From Ailanthus altissimus (lineage: Eukaryota > Streptophyta > Magnoliopsida > Sapindales > Simaroubaceae), in contig OX327684.1 in assembly GCA_946807835.1 (NCBI GenBank), forward strand, positions 20,422,501 to 20,486,500: a stretch of DNA of 64,000 nt, read 5' to 3'. Positions 38,150-50,017 of the stretch are shown in pieces (position 1 is the stretch's first letter; the number at the start of each line of letters is the position of its first letter). The translations under genes and the position numbers were made by a program. Below the pieces are notes generated by a model, which ran no database searches, was not told where the DNA came from, and worked only from the letters and a program-made list of their open reading frames with translations.

Positions 38150-39125
38150 GAGCGCTAGGAACTGATAGTTGGGGTGTTCACTAGTTAACGCATGAGCGTT
38201 AGTTGGTGAACGCTGAGGCATTAAGGTTCTTAACATAGGGCGTTAAAAGAGTAGAACGCTAGGGCGTTTAAAAGTAGAACGCTGGGGCATTTAAGTGTTG
38301 AATGCCGGGGCGTTTAAGTGTTGAACGCCTGGGCTTTCTTAATGATGAACGTAGAGACATTCATAAGTCAGAAACCCAGGCCACTTAAGGTTGACGACAA
38401 AAAAAAGGGTAAAATTTGTTTTTGGAATATTATATTATATAATGCTATAACGTTCAACTTTTACCGTGGATCATTCTGAATAATACACTTTAATTTAAAA
38501 ATTTTGCATGTGAGGTTCATTTAATACAATTATAATTATTATATCATTGTATTAAATGTAATATATATTTGTTTATACTTATTAATCATAATAGGAGCCC
38601 TATTGGTGGAGGTTAGTTGTGCTTGAATAAACAAATATTCTAATTATAAATTAAATTCATATGAGATGTAAAAATTTATTATAATAATTATAAATAAAAT
38701 AATAAATAAAAAATCTCTCTAAATTATATTGAATAATATTATATTATGAGATAATATTATACAATGATCCGTCTTGTTAATACGATATTAGACAGTTTAC
38801 TTCGATCTTTTCCAATATTGCTACAGCATAAGGGATTGGTCAGGGTGATTCGAACTATACTGGTTAAACATGAGATGAGACAAATATATATATGAACATA
38901 TTGTCCAATATTGCTACAGCGTGAGGGTTATACTGGTAGCATATATTTGATGATTAACAAGTTAATCTAGAATACACTTATCCAATATTACTCTAGCGTG
39001 AGGATAAGGTGTATTTAGGATCAGTGGTAAGAATTACATGAGATACAATTGACAATAGTTGTCTACCTTTTGGGTTTACAAAAACCAATATTGCTATAGC
39101 GTGAGGCTTGAGTAAAATGTTAATA
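38150..39125 (+). repeat. Leader of the copia element with two repeat arrays
   Basis: From about 38150 to 38375 runs an imperfect tandem array with a period near 23 bp, each unit of the type GGGCGTTTAA..TAGAACGC. A second, dispersed motif, CCAATATTGCTACAGCGTGAGG with changes, occurs at about 38812, 38905, 38982 and 39085. Both lie between the primer-binding site and gag, in the untranslated leader. Confidence 0.75.
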
Positions 39126-39308
39126 GGATCCACTTTTCACTATATAGTTTAAAGAATCTAAAACTATCATTTTCCCATTTGAAAGATTAAAGGGATTATG
39201 TAAAATAGTGGGAGACAATTTTTAGATTAAAAAAATGTATAACTGTTATACTCATTATCTAAAACGTTATTTATTAGCGATTGAAATATTTCGCTAACAT
39301 ATTTTTTT

Positions 39309-40145
39309 TTGTCTTGTCAAGATCAAATGGCTTTAAGCAACCCATTAGTTCGTATCCTTGATGCGCACCAACTCAAAGATGCAGAAAATTATGCTGATTG
39401 GCTTATGAATCTTAGAATAGTTTTGAATTCTGAGAAGCTTGGATATGTAATTGATCAACGCCTGCCCCGAGCCGATTCTGATGATGCTTCTCCAAAAGAA
39501 AATGAGATATATCAAAAATGGTTGAATGACGATTTGAAAGTCAAATCGTACATCCTCGGCTCAATGTTTATGAAGCTCTAAAGAGAGCATATCCACATGG
39601 ACAGTGCTGGGAGTATAATGCTCCACTTGAAAGAGTTAAAATATATAGGGTTGCCAAATCTCTCTTTCAAGTTAGATTATTTGAGGGCAGTCCAGTAACT
39701 CTCTATGTTCTCAAGATAATATCTTATATTGAGAGGTTAGAAACCATAGATATCTCACTGAGCAATACATTGGGGAACAGATTGATTCTTCATCACTTTC
39801 AGGGTCATTTGCACAGTTCATCACGAGCTTCAATATGCAAGGATTGACCTCTACTTATGGCGATTTGCATAACATGCTGAAAACAGCTCAAGAGGACATG
39901 AACAAATGAGGCACGACTCTCTATGTTCATGGTGCTTTATCTTCTGTCCCAAAGAATTCTAGGATGTTCAAAAGGAAGAATAAAAAGAAAGCAAAGTATG
40001 CATCCAAAATGGGTCTTTAAAAGCAACACATGTCCAAGCCTCAACATAAGAACAAAGCAAGAAAATATTTTCATTGCAGCAAGGATGGACATTGGAAGCA
40101 GAATTGCCCAAAATACCTTACTACGATTAAGAAGACCCCCTTAAG
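39309..40145 (+). pseudogene. Copia gag remnant with damaged zinc knuckle
   Basis: The frame from 39327 reads MALSNPLVRILDAHQLKDAENYADWLMNLRIVL, the start of a plant copia gag. It breaks at 39581. Continuing pieces lead to ARKYFHCSKDGHWKQNCPKY near 40058-40117, a CCHC knuckle whose first cysteine is Tyr. Confidence 0.85.
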
Positions 40146-43100
40146 TATGCACTTGCCTATCATTGACATTAGTATTTGATGCTAATAATAAATGGGTATT
40201 AGATACTGTTTGTCCTTCTCATATTTGCAATGTGTTACAGGGTTTGAAGAAAGTTGGACTGTTACAACCTAGAGAAGTATAGCTTCGTGTTAAAAATAGA
40301 GATTTCCTACAGATTGAGGCTATTAGACGTTTTAATTTACTTTTTTCATGTAATAAAATTGTTGTATTGAATAATTATTATTATGTGCCAAATATTATCC
40401 AGCAAATTATTTTCATTCCTGTATTAGACAATGAGGGATGTCATATGTATATACGGAACCGTTCCTTATGTTTGTATGATTTGGATAATATTTTATTAGC
40501 TGAATGTCAGTTGATTAATGGCCATTATATATTAGATACAACAAGAAATGTCATGAATGTACAAATGAATGCTGATAATAACTCAAAAACTTTAAATGAT
40601 ACAGAATTGTGGCATATGAGTTTAGATCATATAGGTGTGAGTATCTAACCCGTCTTATTAAGGATGGTCAGATACCATATCTAACCATAGAGCCTTATCT
40701 AGTTTGTGAATCTTGTATTAAAAAAAAAGACCAAAGCTCCATTTATTGGTGTTGGATACCACTCTACTAATTTATTGAAACTTGTACATAATGATGTATG
40801 TGGTCTAATGAATCACACTGCAATGGGTGGCCTTCAATATTTCATTACCTTTATCGATGATCTATCGCAATTTGAATACATGTTTCTTATAAAACACAAG
40901 TCAAAAACTTTTAAAAGTTAAAAGAGTTTCGAATCAAAGTAGAGAAACAAATCGGAATATATATCAAATACCTATCAAATCGAGGCGGTGAATACATAAG
41001 CAGTGAATTTTTTAATTATTTAAAAGAGAATGGGATTTTTGCTCAGTATAGTCCTCCAAGTACTCCATAACATAATGGAGTTTCAGAGAGAATGAATCAG
41101 ACTTTATTGGATATGGTCCATTCAATGATGAGCTTCACAGATCTCACTGGATATCTATTTGGTTATGTTCTAAAAACTGCTACTCATATATTGAACAGAG
41201 TTCCATTTAAAGTTGTTTCTTTTACTCCTTATGAGATATGCAATGGAAGAAAATCGAGTATTAAATATGTTAAGATTTAGGGCTGTCCTACTTACATAAA
41301 AGTTACACAACAGGATAAACTTGCACCTAAAAGATATAAGTATCGGTTTATTGGATATCCTAAGAATTCAATAGGGTACTAGTTTTATGATCCTGAGGAA
41401 GGAAATGTGATCATTACTCGAAATGTCATTTTTCTAGAGAAACAGTTTCTCATGAATCGTGGAGATTGTAGAAAAATTGAATTAGATGAACTAAATCAGG
41501 ATGTAAATGAACTAAAGATAGAACCTCAGGCTAAATCGAGCAGAATACCTTTGACACACCCTCCACGTAGGTAAAAAAGGATATCAAGGCCACCTGATAG
41601 GTATGGTTCAATACTTAAAAGTGCTTTTGGCCTTTTATTTATTGAAGAAAATGATCATTTGACTTATAAAGAGGCGATGTTGGACATTAATTCTGAAAAA
41701 TGGCAAGAGGCCATAAAATCTAAGATTGACTCAATGCATCAAAACCAAGCTTGAGACTTGGTTGAGCTTCCTGAAAGAATTGTTTCTATCGGTTGTAAAT
41801 AGATTTATAGGCGGAAGAGTGAGCCTGATGGAAAAGTAGAGACTTTTAAGGCCCGACTGGTGGCGAAAGGTTATACTCAGTAATTTGGGATTGATTATAA
41901 GAAAACCTTCTCACCAGTAGCGGTGCTTAAGCCAATTCAAATTTTACTGGCAATTACTGCATATTATGACTATAAAATTTGGCAAATGGATATAAAAACG
42001 GCGATCTTAAATGAATATCTTGAAGAAGAGATCTATATGAAACAACTTGAAATTTTTACATTTAGCCAAACTTTGGTTTAGTATGAAAAGTGAAGAAGTC
42101 TATTTATGGACTTAAGTAGGTTTTTCAAAGTTTGAATCTTCATTTTGATTAAGTAATTAGATGATCTAGTTTCATCAAGAATAAAAAAGAATCATGTGTG
42201 TATAAGAAGGGCAGTGGGAGCATAGTAATTTTCTTAGTTCTTTATGTAGAAGACATACTCATTATCATAAATGATATTAGTATGTTATAGTCAGTTAAAA
42301 GCTACCTTAGTAAGAATTTCTTCATGAAGGATTTGAGAGAGGCTTCCTATATACTAGGTATAAAACTTTATAGAGATAGAGTTATGAGGCTTATAGGACT
42401 TTCTCAATTATCGTACATAGGTAATGTCTTGAAAATATATAATTTCAGTAACTGTAAGACAGTTAATGTACCTTTTAGACATGGCGTTCATCTTTCGAGG
42501 AAGATGTATCCTCACAGTGAAGATGAAAATATTATAATGTCTAACATACTATATGTATCAGCTGTAGAAAGCTTAATGTATGACATGATGTGAATGAGAT
42601 CTGACATCAGTATGGCTGTAAGTGTTACAAACCGGTATCAGTCTGACCTAGGCAAAGGCCATTGGATAGCTGTGAAACATGTCTCCAAATATCTTAAAAG
42701 TACTAAGGACAAGTTTTTAATATATGGAGAAAGTGACTTACAAGTTAGAGGATACACATATTCAGACTTTTAGTCTGATCTAGATTATAGAAATTCTACA
42801 TCTGGATATGTATTCATTCTCAATAGTGCTGCAGTTACTTGGAAGAGCTACAAACAGTCATCCACAACTGATTGCACAACAGAGGTAGAATATATTACAG
42901 CCTCAGAAGCAGTAAAAGAAGCAATATGGATATGCAAATTTGTTGCTGAAATTGGAATAGTTCCAAGTGCAATGGATTCTATACCATTGTTTTGCGATAA
43001 CAACAGAGCCATTGCATAAACTAAAAAGTCGAGAGCACACCAAAAGTCTAAGCATGTAGAAAAGAAATACCATATCATGAGAGAAATCTTAGTTAGAAGA

Positions 43101-43200
43101 GATATAATAGTTTGTAGAGTAGATTCTATAAATAATGTAGCGAATCTACTTACTAAAACCTTAACTCCAAAAGTATTTGAAAGACATAGGGAGTCAATGG
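40146..43200 (+). pseudogene. Copia pol remnant: protease, integrase, RT, RNase H
   Basis: The protease core near 40192 reads WVLDTVCPSHIC, where the family has D-T-G, so the active site is lost. The gag-pre-integrase motif LWHMSLDHIG is at about 40606. The integrase core pieces (LVHNDVCGLMN, FITFIDDLSQFEYMFLIKHKS, later MNQTLLDMVHSMMS) run to about 41280. RT pieces: EAMLDINSEKWQEAIKSKIDSM (about 41670), GKVETFKARLVAKGYTQ (41830), FSPVAVLKPIQILLAI (41910) and LYVEDILII (42241, family YVDD). RNase H begins near 42745 (SGYVFILNSAAVTWKS). Stops and frameshifts occur in every domain. Confidence 0.9.
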
Positions 43201-43242
43201 GCATTCGATACCATCGTGAATGGCACTAAAGCAAGTGGGAGT

Positions 43243-45365
43243 TGTTGGAATTTGTGCTTACGTGTCATCAATTTATATATAAATATTTGTTTAATATTTA
43301 TACTAGTATTATTATTTCATTAAATCGCTAATTATATTTTATAAATGGTAAGATGTTTGTAACATTTCAGACATTGTATGATTTAAAATAGTTCAGATCT
43401 GATCTAAATCAGTTTAGATCAGTGTTAAGAGTTAGCAATATTTAAAGAGTTAGAGTATTATTTGAAATGGGAGAAAGACCTGAGAATATATTAGTAATGA
43501 CGTAGTTGTTAAGAGTTACAAATAGTACTAAAAAATATCATTATGCAAATATGTTCTCAAATATTATGTTCCTGATCTATCTTCATTAATATTGGTCAGT
43601 GAATACCTTAATAAATAAATAGATCGGTGTATGTCTATATTTGGATGATCCAAATGGTTAGTCTTAGAAGACCATGAGTTTAGTGGAAACTTGTATAAAG
43701 ATACAGATATTCAGTAAGGATTGAATACTAAATAAACTCAGAAAAACCTCTAATAGACATCTTATAAAGCCATCAATGGGATGTCTATTAGTTGAGTAAT
43801 ATTCATGATCTTTTGACCTGAGTGCCACGATGGGCTTATGAGTGATTCACCATACTTTGGTTCTACACATGTCAGAAACCTTTCATGGTCTGACCGCTGT
43901 ATGTCGCTAGGTATGGTCTGATGCTTATGGAGTCCGGTGTGTATAGATATATGATCTATCAGCTCATTTAAGTGAGTAATATATGCTAATGCTCTAAGAT
44001 TGTATTTCAAAAAGTCTTATGGCCATAAACAGTAATTTTCGGAAAAAGAGTTTAACCTTAGGGATAAATAATATCACAAATGTGTTTGGAAATATTATTT
44101 ATTGAAATACAATTCTAGATATAAGCTTTCGATTGGGCATATAGAGATTTGATGGTGTTGATCTATATCTCCGCTCTACCCAGATATAAATGATAGAGGG
44201 ATTATACGAATATATTATAACCTCAACTTGTATAGTCTAACATGCCACTTTGTAATATCTGTAACGTGTGTGTGGGGCATCATTCATGACCGCATGGAGG
44301 AGTTCCATATAACAATTCGGCCATAGACCTAGAGAGTTTCACAATATGAAGTGTACTCATTGTATACTAGGGCAACATTATCGATTGAATAGTTCCATCC
44401 TAGAAATTTCAGCAAATTAAAAATATATTTTAGGGATTCCTCGGGTTGTGCACTTGTCTAAACTTAAATGTTAAGTACACCACTTAATTAGTTGATAAAA
44501 GTTGTTAACTAATTAGATATTAACAACTGACACAATTTTGATCTATGAATTATTTCACTATTAATTCACATATTAACTATGTTAGTAAAATCAAATAAGT
44601 TAAATATTAATTTTTAAAATTATTTTTGAATAATTAAATAAATATTATTTAAATAAATAAAATATTATTTTTATTTATTTGTTATTTTATTTCTAAGTAG
44701 AAGATATATCTAATTTAAAAAATATAAATTAAATTAAGTGGAACACCATTTTGTAAAATTAATGGTCAATTTTAATAGACCATTAAAAATGACCACCAAA
44801 AATTATTTTTAGTTGTTGACCACTTAACCTAATTTTGGTAGAGCACTTGTGAAATGGTTAGAGCATCTATGAAGTGGTAAAAGCACAAAAAATAGTGTGA
44901 ATTCATTTTTATTAACAATGGTGAAGCAAAAATTCGTACAAGGAGGGAGGACATTGAAGACAGTTTAGTTTTTGGAGAATTTTCTTTAAATAAAGAATTG
45001 TGAGAAAAATCATAGAGAAAGAAAAATAAATTTATCTTATTTTCTTTCAAGAAATAAAACTTTATTATTGAAAATTTAATTGTTGCTATTCTAACTTTAC
45101 AATCCTACCGGATTGTTGTGAATTAGAATTGAACAACAATATATTTCAAGAGGAGCTCCAAATTAGAGTTAGAAAAAATTCGAAATTGAAATCTTCACTG
45201 AAGGTTATCAAAGGTATGCTTTTATAATTTTAAATTATTAGTGATTTAAGTCACATGTGTATATGTTCATTACATGTTTAATTCCACTATAAAATTCGTG
45301 TATATAATGTTTAATTTTTTTAACATATACACAATCACATACATACACTCTTAAACACGTCAATA
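43243..45365 (+). repeat. 3' LTR of the copia element, full length
   Basis: It starts TGTTGGAATTTGTGC after AGCAAGTGGGAG, and ends near CACGTCAATA. It aligns along its whole length with 492-2596. At 2123 bp it retains the segment missing from the 5' LTR. Confidence 0.85.
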
Positions 45366-47143
45366 GTTTCCTATCAAACGATGGGCAGTAGCTCACCGTT
45401 TGATGACGAACGGTGATGATTACCGCCCACCGTTGTAGGACAACGGTTGCCATCAAATAGCGGTGGTTGCTGCCTCTTACCATATTACCCTTATTTCTAG
45501 CATAGTGTTCTATTGACAAAAAAAAAATTACCATCTCGTAGTTTATGAAAATTTAAATTCGATAATGTTAATTTTTATAATTTTTTTTGTTAAAAATTAG
45601 TGATCGACGACAACTCACCGATGACTCTAAAAGAGTCTTTTGGTCAATTCCATTTAGATGGAGCAACCATTTCTCCACCCTATCCTCCTTAACAATCATC
45701 TCCCCCGTTACCAAAACCATAAATTTTTTTTTCTGTCATAGTCAACTCTCCATCTCCAAGTTAATTACCATAGTCAATTCTTGATCAAAGCCAAAATCGA
45801 GACAACAAAGAAAATCGAAATTATGGACTTGAAGCTAATTAAAGCAATCGATCTAATGATTAATTGGATTTAAAAAAAATTAATAATCAAAGCAAGGCTA
45901 TAAGTGGAAGATCTAATTGGCATGAAATCATCTATTGAATTTGATGTGCGAGTGTTGAAAGTAATTGTAAGGGAGTTAATGAATCACATGCAGAGAGTGA
46001 ATTGAAGGGAAATGGAACCGTGGGTTTTTTCAGCTAAAGAAGAAAGAAGAAAAAGAAGAAGAGGCATTTTTGAATTTTTTTTAAAAACAAATTAAGAAAT
46101 GACTATGGTGGCCATTCGCCATGGCCATTTCTAATTTTTATTTCTTTTTCTTTTTTTAAACAGCCCAATCCACTAAGAAGAAGAATAAGATAAGTGGCAT
46201 TTCTGATTATTTTTTCTTAAAAAAATGAAGAAATGACTATGGTGGCCATTTGCTATGGCCATTCTAATTTCTTTAGTTTTTTTTTAATAGCCCAATCTAC
46301 TATCTTTTTTTTTCTTTTTCTTTTGATTGGAAAAAAAAATGAAAAAGTGGCCGACAGCCATTTCTTGATAACATTTCTTCTTTTTTTTTCTCTATTTTTT
46401 TATTTTCCTATTTTGTTTTGAAAAAAAAAAAGGCCATGGCAGCCATTTCTAATTGTTTTTTAATTTTTTTTTTCTGAAAATGGGGATAATTTATTGTTTG
46501 AACAGTAATCATAGGGGTTAAGTATCATATTGTCATTGTTTTGTCAAAAGAAACGAAAGATTTTACTAGATAAGAATTTTTTAGGTTGATTTAAAATTAG
46601 AAAGATGTTTAAAGCACTTTGATCAAAGAGAGTTTAATAGTTATTTTTCTTTAAATTTATTGACAGATGATTGAAATAAAATTGAAGGGTCATGATTGAA
46701 AAAAAAAACACATAAGCAATCTCAAATTAATGTACTAAGCTATTGCATTTTCAATTGGTCCTTTAATTACATTCCTCCATAAAGAAATACGTAAGAAAGA
46801 AAATTATTTCAATGTTTCATCATCTTTCATTTTTTTAAAACTAATCTTAAAGAGGAACTGAGGATTAATTAAGGAGAAAAGGGAAGTTTTATGTAAAGAA
46901 TTTAGATCTCTGCTACAATAATATGAATTAGCAAATGCTATTAGTTATCTCTTTCAAGAAAGTGATTTCCAAATCAAATATTGTTAAAATGAGCACATAA
47001 CATGTATAGATACATAAAAAATAATATAATTTTTAAAATTATTTATTATATTAATTTTAACATTCAATAATTATTTTATAAATAAAAATTTTAAAATAAT
47101 ATTTAAAAAATATAATATTATTATTTAGAGATCAAGAAATGAG
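45366..47143. other. Spacer with degenerate GTGGCCATT repeats
   Basis: No gene is supported. The span 46090-46460 contains four imperfect copies of a GGCCAT-containing motif: two close copies of AGAAATGACTATGGTGGCCATT (46095 and 46230) and weaker ones near 46350 and 46430, separated by T-rich runs and CAGCCCAATC. The span 45370-45470 is locally GC-richer, with short inverted stretches (CACCGTT/AACGGTG). The rest is AT-rich. Confidence 0.5.
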
Positions 47144-48891
47144 TTACTGGCTAAATGTAGCCAGAAAGCTGATAGGACCTTTTCCAGTAGTTGCAGCTTG
47201 AATTCCAAATATCAAAAACGCTATCATTGCAAGACGAGCGTGCTTGATTTCAGCCAATTGAAGATTTTCAAGCTTCTCAGGATCCGAGGCCAAGCCAAGA
47301 GGATCGAAATACCCACCGGGATATAGTCTCTTCCCTGGGTCCAGCTCTGCGTTTCTTTGAAATTCTATGTACCCAATTACAAGAACTTCAATCCAAATTA
47401 ATGTTGTTAGTGAAAATGGAAGTGGTTGGCCAAGATAAGATGAACCCTCTACCAGCTCCACCTGAAAAAGAGATTATAAAAAAAATGAAAAACAAAGTCA
47501 ATTTAATTAATTAATTGATGAGAAAATGCTAATCATCCCCTGCAGTACTCTCTTTTTGTTATTGGTCATATCATGAAGGCTTAAAAATTTATATGTTGTT
47601 TGCCCCGTGGCCATAGCTATCGACATCACCATTGTTGTCATCATCAATAATTGGCAACATAAAAAATGCTTGGATAAAGAAGACGACACGATTCATGTAT
47701 TTATTCAATTGGTGGGTAACGTATACGCAAATTTAATTTTCTATATTTTGTGTACAACTACATATCGACTGCTTATATACACCCATTGAAAAATTATATG
47801 TTATAATTAAATAAATTAAAAAAAACAAACATTAATTCACTCGCACAATTAGGTACCTCTTTTTGAGAAAATATAATCGGTTCCAAAGTCATGCAACCAA
47901 ACATTATTCATTTTTCAGATGAATTCATATGTAGCTAACCAATTAGCAACAATTTGTCAAAATAAGGTAAAATAGAATGCATTTTCATGCATAATTAGCT
48001 TTCCAACAAAACACACAATTGTGCCATAATATGTCTCCACAAACACATGCAATGAGGCAAAATTAAGAATTGGTGATTGTAATACAATTATTATACATAA
48101 ATTCCCTTGACACTTAAATCCAGCTTATTCCACTTAATTTGAAATTACCTCACTGTATATCCACTAATTATAAATTAACATAATTAATTAGATTATTCAA
48201 ACACTGAGTTATAATTAGTAGACCCTGCATGCAAAGTAGTATATAATCTGCTAATATTACAATTCAATTTTCATTTATTTATCAACACAAATAAATACTA
48301 TAAAGTATATAACACACATCCTGCATGCAAAGTACGTAAATAATTAAGCTACATTTTAATATAATATTTTACCTTGCCAGCATCTTGCCATGCAACTCCG
48401 GTGAGAGCTTCAACAGCAATGGCGCCAAGAGTCCCCAGCATTGCCCATCTTCCATGAATCAGCTCACATTCTCTGAACCTCTGAATTCCAAACACTTCCG
48501 TGTACGGCTGAAACGGCGTCGGCATGATCTCCATCGCCTCGGTACGGACCCCGATGATTTCACCAGCCATATTCTTGGCCAAGTTCTGGTCCAGTGAGTC
48601 AAAATCAAACTGCAAGTATTCAGCTGGCTTTGCAAACCCAAATGGATCGAACCCACGGTCCCCAACCATCGTCCCATCGAGCCATTCAGGCGGTGTGGCG
48701 CCGGGGAACCACACGAGGCGGTCGGATTCTGCTTTAAGGCTAACTTTCTTTGGTGGTGGGGGTGGTGTCGAAGATTTCTCTTTCCTAAAGTTGAAAAAGG
48801 CTTGGAACTTTCCGGATCTTGGTTTCGGGCTGTAAATACGGGTCCCGAAGAAGTGGGATGAGGCAGCGGTGGCTGCAGTGGTGGTGGCCAT
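47144..48891 (-). CDS. LHCB4.3: LHCB4.3 (Lhcb8), CP29-type chlorophyll a/b-binding protein, 2 exons, 278 aa
   Basis: This is a minor antenna protein linking LHCII trimers to the photosystem II core in the thylakoid membrane. Exon 1 is 48373-48891 and exon 2 is 47144-47461, joined at AGK|VELVEG with a GT-AG intron of 911 bp in phase 0. The N-terminal 30-40 residues are Ala/Ser/Thr-rich, as for a chloroplast transit peptide. CP29 signatures follow: [48 protein letters not shown] (helix B, chlorophyll-ligating E and H), [28 protein letters not shown] (helix C) and [14 protein letters not shown] (helix A). It stops at FLATFSQ, without the roughly 12-residue tail of Lhcb4.1/4.2, which fits the LHCB4.3/Lhcb8 isoform (276 aa in Arabidopsis). 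The usual Lys of PGGK(Y/F)FDP is missing. The start ATG is the first in the frame and 278 aa is a normal length. Confidence 0.95.
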
Positions 48892-48934
48892 CGGTGTAGG
48901 GTCTTGGTAGTGATTGGTGATGAAGAACAGTTGT

Positions 48935-48956
48935 CACTAGCCTATATATATATGCA
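48935..48956 (-). promoter_or_regulatory. Probable TATA box of LHCB4.3
   Basis: On the - strand, TATATATATAGG lies about 50-65 bp upstream of the LHCB4.3 start codon, which would leave a 5' UTR of roughly 25-30 nt. It is the only TATA-like element close to the gene, but alternating TA is weak evidence. Confidence 0.5.
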
Positions 48957-49089
48957 TTTATAAAGAGTGAAAGAATTTTATTTTGTGTGATCAGAAAATT
49001 GGGTTTTTTTTTTTCATTTTATAATATTTGGTTTTGATTTTATTTATTTATTTATTCATTCGGTGGATGTGAAGAGGAAACGAGAAGGC

Positions 49090-49106
49090 CTTATCTTTGC
49101 CTTATC
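49090..49106 (-). promoter_or_regulatory. Paired I-box (GATAAG) motifs upstream of LHCB4.3
   Basis: The + strand has CTTATC at 49090-49095 and again at 49101-49106, so the - strand promoter carries two GATAAG motifs 11 bp apart, about 200 bp upstream of the ATG. GATAAG I-boxes and paired GATA motifs are known elements of light-regulated promoters, including LHC genes. Function here is inferred. Confidence 0.55.
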
Positions 49107-50017
49107 TTTTGGTGAGAGGTGGATGTTTGATGGCTTCTTTACCTTATGCTTGGGGTCTTGGCTAAATGTGTTGTCATTTTCTGCTGACTACTTCAAGGTT
49201 ACTCAAATAGTCTACAACAAATCGTTCTTCACATCACAGCATATGTTTTACAATTCGAATTTGAGTTAAACCTCCTCCTATCTAATAATTTTATATAACA
49301 TTTGGCATACTTTTAAGGATACATAATATAATAACATTGTAAAAACTTGCATGTGATTTATGAATTTATTAAAATTTTTTGTTTGATATATAAATGTTAA
49401 CTATTATAAAATAAAAATAAAAATAAAAAACTTTAATTACTATACTTTTTTATAATTAATTTGGTTTATGAAATTTTCTTATCAAAGACTGGATAGAAGA
49501 TGAGTTGAGTTGATACATAATATAATAAGAGTGCCTAGTGGGATTCTCAATTCTGTGCTTGTCCACAAGTCGCATGTGGCGTTGGTTTGAGAAAGCCTAT
49601 AAGCTGTAGCTCCGCGAAATAAAATTAATGTTCGACCAAGTCACTGATAGCTAAGCAAAATATAATTAACTTGTTCACCTGTGATTGGCTCGTTTGGGTT
49701 TTTGTTTGACATGGGAATCCTATGCCAAATATTAATTTTCTGAATTGTGATCAATACAGCTGGTTAATTGCATATTTTGCAAGAAACGGTACTCATCTCA
49801 AGTCTTAACACAAAATCAAACCATTTAATGTTTTTTTTTTAAATAATGACAACAAATTATCAATCTTTCAAATTTGAAAAAGAAAAACTGTATTAATTGG
49901 ACTTTCATACTATGTATAACATACTATGTATAACAATACCTACATATAAGAATTCTTAGACACAAATGTTCATATTCTTTTTAGATCAGAATCTATAATC
50001 TTTCATACATAGATTAT
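49107..50017. other. Spacer upstream of LHCB4.3
   Basis: No gene was recognised. A short tandem duplication (CATACTATGTATAA, 49908-49935) is the only repeat seen. The AT content rises away from the LHCB4.3 promoter. Confidence 0.45.

Larger units (their letters stand above)
36888..45365 (+). mobile_element. Copia retrotransposon with 2.1 kb LTR family, degenerate
   Basis: The element has a 5' LTR (36888-38013, internally deleted), a primer-binding-like sequence (AGTATCGGAGC at 38018-38028, resembling the initiator-Met tRNA site), a repeat-rich leader, a gag-pol region with stops and frameshifts (39309-43200), a purine-rich tract and a 3' LTR (43243-45365). Flanks ATTCC and GTTTC (36883-36887, 45366-45370) may be a target duplication decayed by two transitions. 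The order gag, protease, integrase, RT, RNase H is that of Ty1/copia. The same family supplied the LTRs at 492, 15530, 22939 and 26037. Confidence 0.9.

Noticed and set aside
45370..45480. GC-rich inverted words after the copia 3' LTR
   Set aside because: Short, imperfect complementarity in a non-coding stretch with no conserved partner in the window; not enough for an RNA gene.
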